Program-made: the position numbers and the translations under genes
Notes under the pieces: model-generated
Database searches by the model: none
What the model saw: only the letters and a program-made list of their open reading frames with translations
Told to the model about the DNA's origin: nothing
Part shown: positions 56,875 through 63,717 of the stretch, one piece after another
How positions within the stretch are numbered: position 1 is the stretch's first letter
How the letters are laid out: each line of letters starts with the position of its first letter
From: SZUA-365 sp049663345
Lineage (GTDB): Bacteria > Bacteroidota > Ignavibacteria > SZUA-365
NCBI GenBank assembly: GCA_049663345.1
Contig: JBATDG010000108.1
Coordinates: 54,231-118,230, forward strand
Reading direction: 5' to 3'
DNA: 64,000 nt

Positions 56875-57705
56875 TCAGGATTCGGGGGTAAATGAGAAGG
56901 CGGCGCGTCGGCGGGGAGAAAACAGCCATGCGGCGAAAAAGATTACTGTAGCGATAAGCACGATTCCAGCGCCGGAAGGGAAATCAATCCAGTACGACAA
57001 CAGCAAGCCGCTGACAGCGGAGCCAATGCCAATCAGGACTGAAAGCAGCATCATACGGCGAAAATTGACCGTGAGCTGGAAGGCTGCGGCAGCCGGAGTG
57101 ACGATAAGAGCTGACACGAGGACGACTCCCACGGATTTCACGCTCAGAACTACCGTCAGTGCTATCAGTACAAGAAGCAGGTAGTGTAGAAGCCGGACAG
57201 GAAGTCCCATCACAGAAGCAACCTCCGCATCGAAGCTGACTGCAAGGAATTCCTTGAATAAGGCGAACACTGTGACTGCGATAAATACCGTCATGCCGAG
57301 ACTTATCCAGAGGTCCGTCGCAGTGAGAGCGAGGATGTTTCCGAAAAGATAGCTGAATACGTCGACGTAGAAATCCTTCAGAAACCCGATAAGCAGCACG
57401 CCCAACGCCATGGTTGCAGCAAAAAATATCCCTACGGAGGTATCATTCTTCAAATCGGTCTTCTCGCTAACCCAGCCGATGCTGAGCGCAACTGCTGTGG
57501 AAAAGAGCAGCGCAGTGATCAGGGGTTCGATGCCCAGCAGAAGACCTATCGCCACACCGGCAAACGTCGAATGGGAGATGCCGGCGCCGATGAAAGAGAG
57601 GCCGTTCAAAACAACGTAAACGCCGATCACGGCACAGATTCCGCCGATGAGCACGGCTTCGATCAATGCACGCTGCATGAAGGTGTGGGATAGCAGTTCA
57701 GTCAT
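56875..57705 (-). CDS. metal ABC transporter permease, ZnuB/MntB-like
   Basis: 276 aa, about eight membrane helices. Family blocks: ALIEAVLIGGICAVIGVYVVLNGLSFIGAGISHSTFAGVAIG, YLFGNILALTATDLW and VVLVSALIVTPAAAAFQLT. These permeases bring in zinc or manganese with an ATPase and a binding protein, none of which is adjacent. A short open frame (SPFVLVLIRKSTVDELEL to a stop overlapping this ATG) suggests that an upstream partner gene has been lost. It may serve together with the ZnuD-like receptor 17 kb away, but that is inference. Confidence 0.9.
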   Translation of the reverse strand: MTELLSHTFMQRALIEAVLIGGICAVIGVYVVLNGLSFIGAGISHSTFAGVAIGLLLGIEPLITALLFSTAVALSIGWVSEKTDLKNDTSVGIFFAATMALGVLLIGFLKDFYVDVFSYLFGNILALTATDLWISLGMTVFIAVTVFALFKEFLAVSFDAEVASVMGLPVRLLHYLLLVLIALTVVLSVKSVGVVLVSALIVTPAAAAFQLTVNFRRMMLLSVLIGIGSAVSGLLLSYWIDFPSGAGIVLIATVIFFAAWLFSPRRRAAFSFTPES

Positions 57706-57788
57706 GAGCGCAATTTGCCATTGTAACCGCAGAGTTCCAATTCATCCACAGTAGATTTCCGGATCAGAACGAGCACGAAAGGGCTTGC
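57706..57788 (-). pseudogene. possible remnant of a gene once upstream of the permease
   Basis: On the minus strand a frame reads GRNASPFVLVLIRKSTVDEL and on to LRS, and its stop overlaps the permease ATG (ATGA), as in operons of ABC genes. The frame is closed by a stop about 15 codons further upstream and has no good start. It could be the decayed end of an ATPase gene, or chance. Confidence 0.25.
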
Positions 57789-57798
57789 GTTGCGCCCC

Positions 57799-57863
57799 TT
57801 ACAATGTTGTAATGTAATTGTAATCTGCCGTTAATGCGTCGATTTAATTCCGGATGTATCTTG
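57799..57863 (+). promoter_or_regulatory. conserved direct-repeat operator and -10 of pilin-like cassette 1
   Basis: TTACAAT (57799) is followed by TTGTAAT (57807-57813), a 4-bp spacer and TTGTAAT (57818-57824). The 11-bp period and 7+4+7 layout resemble OmpR/PhoB-type activator sites. Exactly 32 bases further is TATCTTG (57857-57863), a candidate -10 about 100 bases before the cassette. The same arrangement stands before cassette 2 (22 of 26 bases the same in the box, equal spacing). A -35 is not evident, which fits activator dependence. Confidence 0.65.
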
Positions 57864-57957
57864 TCCTTAAAGCAGTGCAGGCTGCGGGAACCGCGGAGCT
57901 GCATCGCAAAACGGATGATGTTATTGATAAAAGAATTTATTTAAGATAGGTGCTGTT

Positions 57958-58440
57958 ATGGGCGGCGTACAGATGTTGTTGGTTCTCGGAGCTATGCTTC
58001 TGCTGTCGATCCTTGTCCTCAATACGAATCGGGCGAGGTTTATGAGCGAGCAGCAGATGGCGCAGTCCGAGTATACGATTGCTGCGACGGCAGTTGGACA
58101 ATCCCTGATCAGCGAGATCAGTTCCAAAACTTTTGATGCCGCGACATCCACGTATGAATTTGCCGCTGTGTCCTCATTTACGGCTCCCAATTCTCTCGGA
58201 CACAACTCATCGGAAGTGTATCCTAATTACAACGACGTGGACGATTACCACGGTTTCAATACAGAGATAAGTACTCCGCGCGCAGGGACTTTTCGGTTGT
58301 CGGTGGTGGTTGACTATGTGAATCCCGCAACTCCCGATGTGCGCTCATCAGTTCGCACCAGGACCAAACGAATTCGGGTCGGCGTAGCCTCTGATTTCCT
58401 GGACACTCCGGTTAATCTTGTCTATTACAAAAGTCATTGA
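57958..58440 (+). CDS. pilin-like protein A, cassette 1
   Basis: 160 aa. It opens MGGVQMLLVLGAMLLLSILVL: a minimal leader ending at Gly, then one hydrophobic helix, then a globular exported domain (SEYTIAATAVGQSLISEISSKTFDAAT, NDVDDYHGFN, VSVVVDYV-like). This looks like a minor pilin, but the usual leader with a charged n-region and the GFxxxE cleavage site are missing. The protein at 60986 matches it at corresponding places (LGA..L..IL, FDA.T, SSE, FND/YND.DDY, LD.P..L). No known family is recognised. It heads a three-gene unit; function probably structural at the cell surface or envelope. Confidence 0.65.
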   Translation: MGGVQMLLVLGAMLLLSILVLNTNRARFMSEQQMAQSEYTIAATAVGQSLISEISSKTFDAATSTYEFAAVSSFTAPNSLGHNSSEVYPNYNDVDDYHGFNTEISTPRAGTFRLSVVVDYVNPATPDVRSSVRTRTKRIRVGVASDFLDTPVNLVYYKSH

Positions 58441-58449
58441 GGTGGAATC

Positions 58450-59127
58450 ATGGGTAGTATGCTCGATATACTCGGATCATATATTATCGGCGGACTTGTC
58501 CTCGTGTTGATGGGCGCGGTTATCATCGGATTTCAGGATACTACCCGCGAAACCATGGTGCAGGAAATATCCCAGATATCGCTGGCGGAGATGAGTCAGT
58601 CCATGGAACGTGAACTGACGAACATGGGCTACCGCGTTTACGGAAGCCAGAAAGTGCTTTCCCTGACGAATCAGGGAATCACCTTCCTCTCAGATTTCGA
58701 TAACGATGGAGTTATTGATACGATTTCGTACTCAATGGTCAATACGCGCACCGGTCCTGTTGTCACCCGGAGTATTTCAAGACCGGGATCGACTCCGCTC
58801 GAATGGAGTACTCGCGGCAGCATGGTGCTGTTTACAGGTTTCGATGAAAAAGGTGCAGTCACATTTGATCCGCCTAAGATCAGGGCTGTCGAAGCATCGA
58901 TGCTTACAAGCAACCTCCTCTACGAGCGATTGCAGGAAACAAGTCTTCTCGGATCATCCGGAACAAGCAAGGGTACGGCTAGCACGCAGACATCGCTTGC
59001 GATCGATCAGTCGCAGCTCATGACAGCTGCCGTCGATTGCGAAGCAGGGGCGTACTGGCATAAGGTGATCTACCCGAGAAATCTGAGTGTGGAACTGACG
59101 GCACCAACCACAGCTGCGGGCGGCTAA
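58450..59127 (+). CDS. pilin-like protein B, cassette 1
   Basis: 225 aa. It starts MGSMLDILGSYIIGGLVLVLMGAVIIG, again a Gly-terminated short leader followed by one helix, and AGGTGGAATC stands before the ATG. The helix is followed by a long amphipathic stretch (ISLAEMSQSMERELTNMGYRVYG) and a beta-rich domain with a calcium-loop-like DFDNDGVID. Protein 61510 is its paralogue (MGSS.ILDI.G..IGGI; IERDFLRIGY vs MERELTNMGY). It lies 9 bases after protein A. Pilin-like, unnamed family. Confidence 0.65.
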   Translation: MGSMLDILGSYIIGGLVLVLMGAVIIGFQDTTRETMVQEISQISLAEMSQSMERELTNMGYRVYGSQKVLSLTNQGITFLSDFDNDGVIDTISYSMVNTRTGPVVTRSISRPGSTPLEWSTRGSMVLFTGFDEKGAVTFDPPKIRAVEASMLTSNLLYERLQETSLLGSSGTSKGTASTQTSLAIDQSQLMTAAVDCEAGAYWHKVIYPRNLSVELTAPTTAAGG

Positions 59128-59257
59128 CATCGTGCTCGTCCGTCGACTGATTCCGCTACGCAACTTCATTTTGCTGAAAAACAGCCACGAACGCAGCCGG
59201 ATCAGATAACAGTGAAATGATTGACTACAATATTTTCAATCGATATGAGATGAAATC

Positions 59258-60388
59258 ATGGGCAGAATGTTGCTTCTTCTTGTTCTCGGCATGGGGATCA
59301 TTGGAACCTACTCCGCATTGCAGCTCAACAGCAGTAATTTGAATGCGAATGAGAACGCGGTTGAGGATTATGAACTCAATCAGGCTCGAAACCTTGCCCG
59401 AGGCGGGATTGAATATGCCATCAGCCAACTGGCTCAGGATTCAACCTGGAACTCAGGGTTCAGCAGCTCTTCGCAATCGAATGGCGATCTCGTTGTCAGC
59501 ATCGAAAAAACAGGAGCGATGTTTCCTGACGGCCCTGATGTCGGACTTGACAACGCAAAACTCGTGACATCCACCGCCACGTATTTGGGCATCTCGCATA
59601 CTGTGCAGGCAGTTATTCAGATCACAGCGTCAGAATCCATTCCTCCTGCGTTGAGATACGCGCTCCTGACGAACGGAGACCTCGCACTGACGGGTAATCT
59701 GAATGTCCATGACGACAACAACACTTCATGGAATGCTGACATCCACACAAATTCTGCTATGAAGCTCAAGGGAAATAATACAGTTACCGGTTACGGTACC
59801 TATTTCAGCGGAGTCGAGAGCAGTCCTTCGAAGAATGCGGACAACACGTTTCTCCCGAATGTGAATATGGGGTCACCCTTCCACCACACTGCACCGAAAG
59901 TGGCTCTGCCCGAAATTAATCCAACGAAATGGGCCTCGATTGCGACGAAAGTCATCACGGGGAACCCGACCATCTCCGGGAATCAGGTACTTGGTACGAA
60001 AGAGAACCCGGAGATCTGGTACTTTACCGGTAACGTGCATATCAGCGGAACCATAACCGGATACGGTGTTTTTCTTGTGAAAGGAAATCTGTTCCTGACA
60101 GGCAATTGCACACTCAATACAGTGGATCCTTCAGGAAACACACTCGGAATTATCGTTGGAGGGGATACAGAGGTGCATGGCAACGTGAGTGTCGGCGCAA
60201 ACATCTTGACGAAGGGGAATTACCTCTCCACAGGAAATTGTACAGTAACCGGCTCGATTGTTGCAGGTGGGGAATCAGTCATGAAAGGAAATGTCGAAAT
60301 CCGCTACCGGCCGCCTCTCGCAAAGCTGACCAGCAAGGTTTGGGCTGGGGATCCTGAAAGGCCTGCGATCGTTTCGTACTACGAATAG
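59258..60388 (+). CDS. PilX-like protein C, cassette 1
   Basis: 376 aa. N terminus MGRMLLLLVLGMGIIGTYSALQLNSS is a short leader plus helix, then a PilX-like amphipathic helix (AVEDYELNQARNLARGGIEYAISQLAQDSTW). From residue about 130 it turns into short beta-coil repeats with recurrent GN/TGN turns (ALTGNLNVHDDN, KLKGNNTVTG, HISGTITGYGVFLVKGNLFLTGNCTL, EVHGNVSVGANI), as in polymer-forming, bactofilin-like right-handed helices. It ends WAGDPERPAIVSYYE. The 130-bp gap before it holds no gene. The 460-aa protein at 62133 is the distant counterpart. Role inferred: appendage tip or shaft component. Confidence 0.65.
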   Translation: MGRMLLLLVLGMGIIGTYSALQLNSSNLNANENAVEDYELNQARNLARGGIEYAISQLAQDSTWNSGFSSSSQSNGDLVVSIEKTGAMFPDGPDVGLDNAKLVTSTATYLGISHTVQAVIQITASESIPPALRYALLTNGDLALTGNLNVHDDNNTSWNADIHTNSAMKLKGNNTVTGYGTYFSGVESSPSKNADNTFLPNVNMGSPFHHTAPKVALPEINPTKWASIATKVITGNPTISGNQVLGTKENPEIWYFTGNVHISGTITGYGVFLVKGNLFLTGNCTLNTVDPSGNTLGIIVGGDTEVHGNVSVGANILTKGNYLSTGNCTVTGSIVAGGESVMKGNVEIRYRPPLAKLTSKVWAGDPERPAIVSYYE

Positions 60389-60443
60389 TCAGCGATTTGG
60401 AAACAGTGACACGATAGCGCCTCCACCTGAAAAATGGGGGCGC
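60341..60443 (+). repeat. direct repeat, copy 1
   Basis: Last 15 codons of protein C plus about 55 bases downstream. The same sequence stands at 63607-63709, offset 3266 bases. Over the final 91 bases only three differ; the first 12 are more diverged. It includes a degraded form of the downstream hairpin. Confidence 0.9.
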
Positions 60444-60985
60444 GGTCGTTCGTGCACAACGAATGGCGCGATTCTTGGAAGTGCAAGTCTTTTTCGACCG
60501 TAAAGATTGGAATATGCAGCCAGAGACAAGAGCGTAAAGGTGAGGCGGTTTCTGATTGGACTTGTCCACTAACACAGCTTGTCGAACCCATGCGCATCCG
60601 GTGAAGACCGATCTCAGGGAGCAATTTCGCCGAAACAGGGAGTGACGTGCGATGCGCGCTCTGCTGGCTTTAGCCAGTGTTGATGTCCGCAGCGCTTCGC
60701 GACATTGGGCAAACGGAATTGCGTATCAAGCGTGATCGGAGGATTCCAAATCCAAACGCACATGAAGAGTGCTGAGAGGACCAGCATATCTGACATCTCG
60801 TCGGATAAAAGGTTCTTACAGTTTCGTAATGTTATTGTAATGCAACATTCATTTTTCGAAAGCGGGCGTTCCCTATATTGCCACACATGACAAAGCACAA
60901 GTCATGCGAGAACGTCGAGAATGTGCTCTGAATCACGTGAGAAACATGTATGAACAGGCGAATATACGATTAAGGAGTCTATAAG
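60389..60985. other. 597-bp region between cassettes
   Basis: It starts with the repeat and its damaged hairpin and ends with the operator and leader of cassette 2. Between these, about 360 bases hold no convincing gene; one 24-codon ORF (MARFLEV onward) near 60463 is likely chance. It looks like decayed sequence. Confidence 0.55.
60816..60880 (+). promoter_or_regulatory. conserved direct-repeat operator and -10 of pilin-like cassette 2
   Basis: TTACAGT (60816), TCGTAAT (60824-60830), 4-bp spacer and TTGTAAT (60835-60841), then 32 bases to TATATTG (60874-60880). The box and the spacing match those before cassette 1, while the surrounding and leader sequences do not, so the element is under selection rather than simply a shared duplication. 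Confidence 0.65.
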
Positions 60986-61501
60986 ATGAATACGGGGCAA
61001 ATGATGCTGACGCTTGGTGCAATTATACTTTTCGGCATTCTGATACTGCGTATTAATACCACCGAATTGAATACAAGTCAGAGAGTTGATAATTCCAAAT
61101 TCGGTATTATGGCACTTGCATTGGCAAAATCTCGAGTAGACAATGCATTTGCTTTAAAATTCGATGCCTCCACCGTGTACGGGACGGTTTACCCAGATAT
61201 TTATGGGCATCCGCCATCTGGATCTCTCACAAGTGCTACTGGACTCGGACCAAGTTCCTCTGAAATGGCCTCTGGGATTTTTAATGATTTTGATGACTAC
61301 AACAACTTCGTTGCCATAATCGATACAATCCCATCCGCCACTTTCGAAGTGAGCTCAGAAGTTGTATACGTCGATGCAGATAACGGCTTCGAAGAGACCA
61401 CGACGCCGACTTTTAATAAAATGATCGTGGTGACCGTAACGAGTAACAATCTCGATCGTCCAATCACGCTTCGTGCAATCAATGGCTATTGGAAATTTTA
61501 G
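60986..61501 (+). CDS. pilin-like protein A, cassette 2
   Basis: 171 aa; AAGGAG lies 9 bases ahead of the ATG. It starts MNTGQMMLTLGAIILFGILIL, one helix after a very short leader. The exported part has FALKFDASTVYG, SSSEMASGIFNDFDDYNNFV, VSSEVVYVDADNG and NNLDRPITLRAINGYWKF. The order of these blocks matches protein A of cassette 1, at low overall identity. Codon use is more AT-rich than cassette 1 and the rest of the window. No family recognised. Confidence 0.63.
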   Translation: MNTGQMMLTLGAIILFGILILRINTTELNTSQRVDNSKFGIMALALAKSRVDNAFALKFDASTVYGTVYPDIYGHPPSGSLTSATGLGPSSSEMASGIFNDFDDYNNFVAIIDTIPSATFEVSSEVVYVDADNGFEETTTPTFNKMIVVTVTSNNLDRPITLRAINGYWKF

Positions 61502-61509
61502 GTGAAATG

Positions 61510-62121
61510 ATGGGTAGCAGCACGATATTGGATATTATGGGGGCAATGTTGATAGGTGGAATTCTCATGCTGAACACCGTGAGGGTAATGAATAATACAA
61601 ATGAGAATTCGTGGGCGTACGCATCAGAATCAATCGTTCAGATGAACCTAATCGATGTAACGACACTCATCGAGCGCGATTTTTTGCGCATAGGATACCA
61701 AAAGGGAGCGGAAAACCTTTCTCACGTCGTAAATGCGATTGAATTAGCTGATAGACATAAAATTGTGTTTTGGGCAGATATGTATGACTCAGGGTCATTG
61801 AACCGAGTAGAATTTTCAGTAGGAGCTTCAGATTCGCTAGGCCAAACTACTAATCCATCAGATCTTCCATTCTTTCGTAAGATCGATGGTACAGGGAAGG
61901 CGGTGTCCTCGTATGGAATCGTAGAATTCACCCTTGAGTACTTTGGCTATACTGGAAATCTGCTGACGACACCCGTTGCCAATCGAGGAGAGATCGCTAC
62001 GATCTCGATTACCGTTGCATGTGAAAGCCCCGATTTTTCGGATGCCGCATATGAGCAGTATAACGCAAAGGTCTTCTACAAACAGATGCGACTTGCAATT
62101 CCAAATTTGCGATATAAGTAA
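61510..62121 (+). CDS. pilin-like protein B, cassette 2
   Basis: 203 aa from the ATG at 61510, chosen by comparison with cassette 1 (MGSSTILDIMGAMLIGGILML against MGSMLDILGSYIIGG) and by the TAGGTGAA before it; an ATG at 61507 and a TTG at 61489 overlapping the previous gene are possible. Long helix (MNLIDVTTLIERDFLRIGY), then a beta-rich part (KIVFWADMYDSGSLNRVEFSV) and a closing KVFYKQMRLAIPNLRYK. AT-rich codons. Unnamed family, pilin-like. Confidence 0.63.
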   Translation: MGSSTILDIMGAMLIGGILMLNTVRVMNNTNENSWAYASESIVQMNLIDVTTLIERDFLRIGYQKGAENLSHVVNAIELADRHKIVFWADMYDSGSLNRVEFSVGASDSLGQTTNPSDLPFFRKIDGTGKAVSSYGIVEFTLEYFGYTGNLLTTPVANRGEIATISITVACESPDFSDAAYEQYNAKVFYKQMRLAIPNLRYK

Positions 62122-62132
62122 TAGGTGATAAA

Positions 62133-63515
62133 ATGTTCGGAAAAGCGGCTCTTCTCGTCATCGCTGGGCTGAGTTCTATTGTGGTCTTCATTGGCATTAA
62201 TAATGATGACGTTGCAACGGTGACGGAACGTAACTTCACTAATCACTACGCCAGAGAAATGGCTCATCAGATTGCAGTGAGCGGAGCGAATATTGCCGCG
62301 AGCAATTTCTTTATTTCTCCAGCATGGAACCCAAATGAATCTTTGAATGGCATCGACTTAATTGGAGGTACGGTTTCTGTTACAAGGGAGGTTTTAGACA
62401 AGATTAAAGGGAGAATTAGAATCGTGTCGACTGGAACGTTACTTGGAATCGAGAGGCGCGTTACAGTAGTCATGCAGTCATCTTCATTTGCTAAGTTCTG
62501 CCTCTATATAAATGATTTTGGTACGAGTGGATTTTTTGCAACTGGAGATGTATTTACAGGGCCTGTGCACGTCAATGTTCCATTGAAAAATGGGGTTCCA
62601 GATCCAAATAAGTCGTTGCGCCTACAAGGAGCACCTGATTTCCAGGGGAAGGTTACCTCGGATATTATGTGGACAGCGATGGACCGCAGCACAAATCCGA
62701 ACTTTGAAGCTGGATTCGAGGATCAAGTTAATGTAGTACTTCCAAATGAATTTGCTGATCCACTGATCAATGCAGTACGCAATGGTGATTATGATGAGTA
62801 CGGGACTAATATAAAAGGATTTGAGTTCACTAAAGATAGAAATGTATCGATGGTCCTGAACGGTGACGGTACAGCGACGTACAAGGAATATGGTCTTTCA
62901 GATGCAGCGTTTAACACAGTTTCCACTCGGTGCACCCCGCCAGCAACAGAAGCGCTTCGGATCGCCGCTGGCTGGAAGACGGTAAAGCTGGATTCAATTT
63001 CGCCCAATGGTGCATTTCTCATTGCGAATGGGAATTTACGACTCAAAGGCGTCCTTGATGGAAAAATTACAATAGGAGTTGTTTCAAGCAGCAAGACGGA
63101 TCTATCTGCTCGCGGTAATGTATACTTCGAGGATGATGTGACGTATCTGAATGATCCTTTCGTCGGAGAATCGGATGATATGCTTGGCATAGTCGCGCAA
63201 AACTATATATGGGCTGCTGACACACCGCCAAATAAGGACAACCTTATTACGTATGGTTCTTTATTTAGTAAGAACAGGGGTGTCGCTACCGAGAATGTCA
63301 GCACACTTGCGTCAAAAAAAATTCGATGTGGGAACTGGGACTATCGCGGAGGCGTAACGGATGGTCAAGCTCAAACTACAGGTTACTACGGCGGAGTGGG
63401 AAAGATCTATGGCTTTAGTCAACGATTTATTTACGATGACCGGCTGTTGAAAGATTCACCTCCGTTTTTCCCCGGGACCGGGGCAGTGCAGATACTCTCC
63501 TGGTTGGAAGAATAG
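62133..63515 (+). CDS. PilX-like protein C, cassette 2
   Basis: 460 aa. The start MFGKAALLVIAGLSSIVVFIGI is a helix after MFG, followed by NHYAREMAHQIAVSGANIAAS (PilX-like helix) and SPAWNPNESL, which parallels DSTWNSGF in cassette 1. A middle domain (FCLYINDFGTSGFFATGDVFTGPVHVNV) is longer than in cassette 1. Beta-coil strands with turns (FLIANGNLRLKGVLDGKITIGV, DLSARGNVYFEDDV) follow. The C terminus YDDRLLKDSPPFFPGTGAVQILSWLEE differs completely from cassette 1's WAGDPERPAIVSYYE. The remnant of that other ending follows 92 bases downstream. Confidence 0.63.
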   Translation: MFGKAALLVIAGLSSIVVFIGINNDDVATVTERNFTNHYAREMAHQIAVSGANIAASNFFISPAWNPNESLNGIDLIGGTVSVTREVLDKIKGRIRIVSTGTLLGIERRVTVVMQSSSFAKFCLYINDFGTSGFFATGDVFTGPVHVNVPLKNGVPDPNKSLRLQGAPDFQGKVTSDIMWTAMDRSTNPNFEAGFEDQVNVVLPNEFADPLINAVRNGDYDEYGTNIKGFEFTKDRNVSMVLNGDGTATYKEYGLSDAAFNTVSTRCTPPATEALRIAAGWKTVKLDSISPNGAFLIANGNLRLKGVLDGKITIGVVSSSKTDLSARGNVYFEDDVTYLNDPFVGESDDMLGIVAQNYIWAADTPPNKDNLITYGSLFSKNRGVATENVSTLASKKIRCGNWDYRGGVTDGQAQTTGYYGGVGKIYGFSQRFIYDDRLLKDSPPFFPGTGAVQILSWLEE

Positions 63516-63606
63516 TTGCTTGCTTAGAGGATATTGTCGATTCATTACGTCGACTGTTTGATATAATATCAGGCCGCGTGTCGTAGAACATTATTCTGTA
63601 AATATT

Positions 63607-63654
63607 TGGACAGGTGAACCTGAAAGCCCTGCGATCTTTTCGTACTACGAATAG
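63607..63654 (+). pseudogene. C-terminal remnant of a cassette-1-type protein C
   Basis: Fifteen codons plus stop read WTGEPESPAIFSYYE, 11 of 15 the same as the end of the 59258-60388 protein. They lie 92 bases after the stop of cassette 2's own protein C, and the frame closes upstream at a stop near 63559. It is the tail of a lost gene. Confidence 0.75.
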
Positions 63655-63709
63655 TCAGCGATTTGGAAACAGTGACACGATAGCGCCTCCACCTGAAAAG
63701 TGGGGGCGC
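63607..63709 (+). repeat. direct repeat, copy 2
   Basis: Partner of 60341-60443. It flanks cassette 2 on its right side and joins directly onto an intact terminator hairpin and then the insertion sequence. Confidence 0.9.
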
Positions 63710-63715
63710 TATCGT
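63677..63715 (+). terminator. long hairpin terminator of cassette 2
   Basis: 16-bp stem with one G-T pair (63677-63692 with 63700-63715), 7-nt loop CTGAAAA. The copy after cassette 1 (60411-60449) has mismatches and looks damaged. No strong T run follows. Confidence 0.6.
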
Positions 63716-63717
63716 AT

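Noticed and set aside
57799..57823. TTACAAT/ATTGTAA inverted repeat read as a Fur/Zur box for the metal permease
   Set aside because: The same element, without a full inverted repeat, occurs before cassette 2 where no metal gene exists, and the direct-repeat form is what is conserved.
60614..60898. 94-aa minus-strand ORF between the cassettes
   Set aside because: No signal, motif or ribosome site, and it covers the operator and -10 of cassette 2.
63516..63654. Cassette 2 protein C read as a frameshifted gene whose true end is WTGEPESPAIFSYYE
   Set aside because: Its own C terminus (PPFFPGTG..ILSWLEE) looks like a genuine family ending, and several stops lie between it and the remnant.
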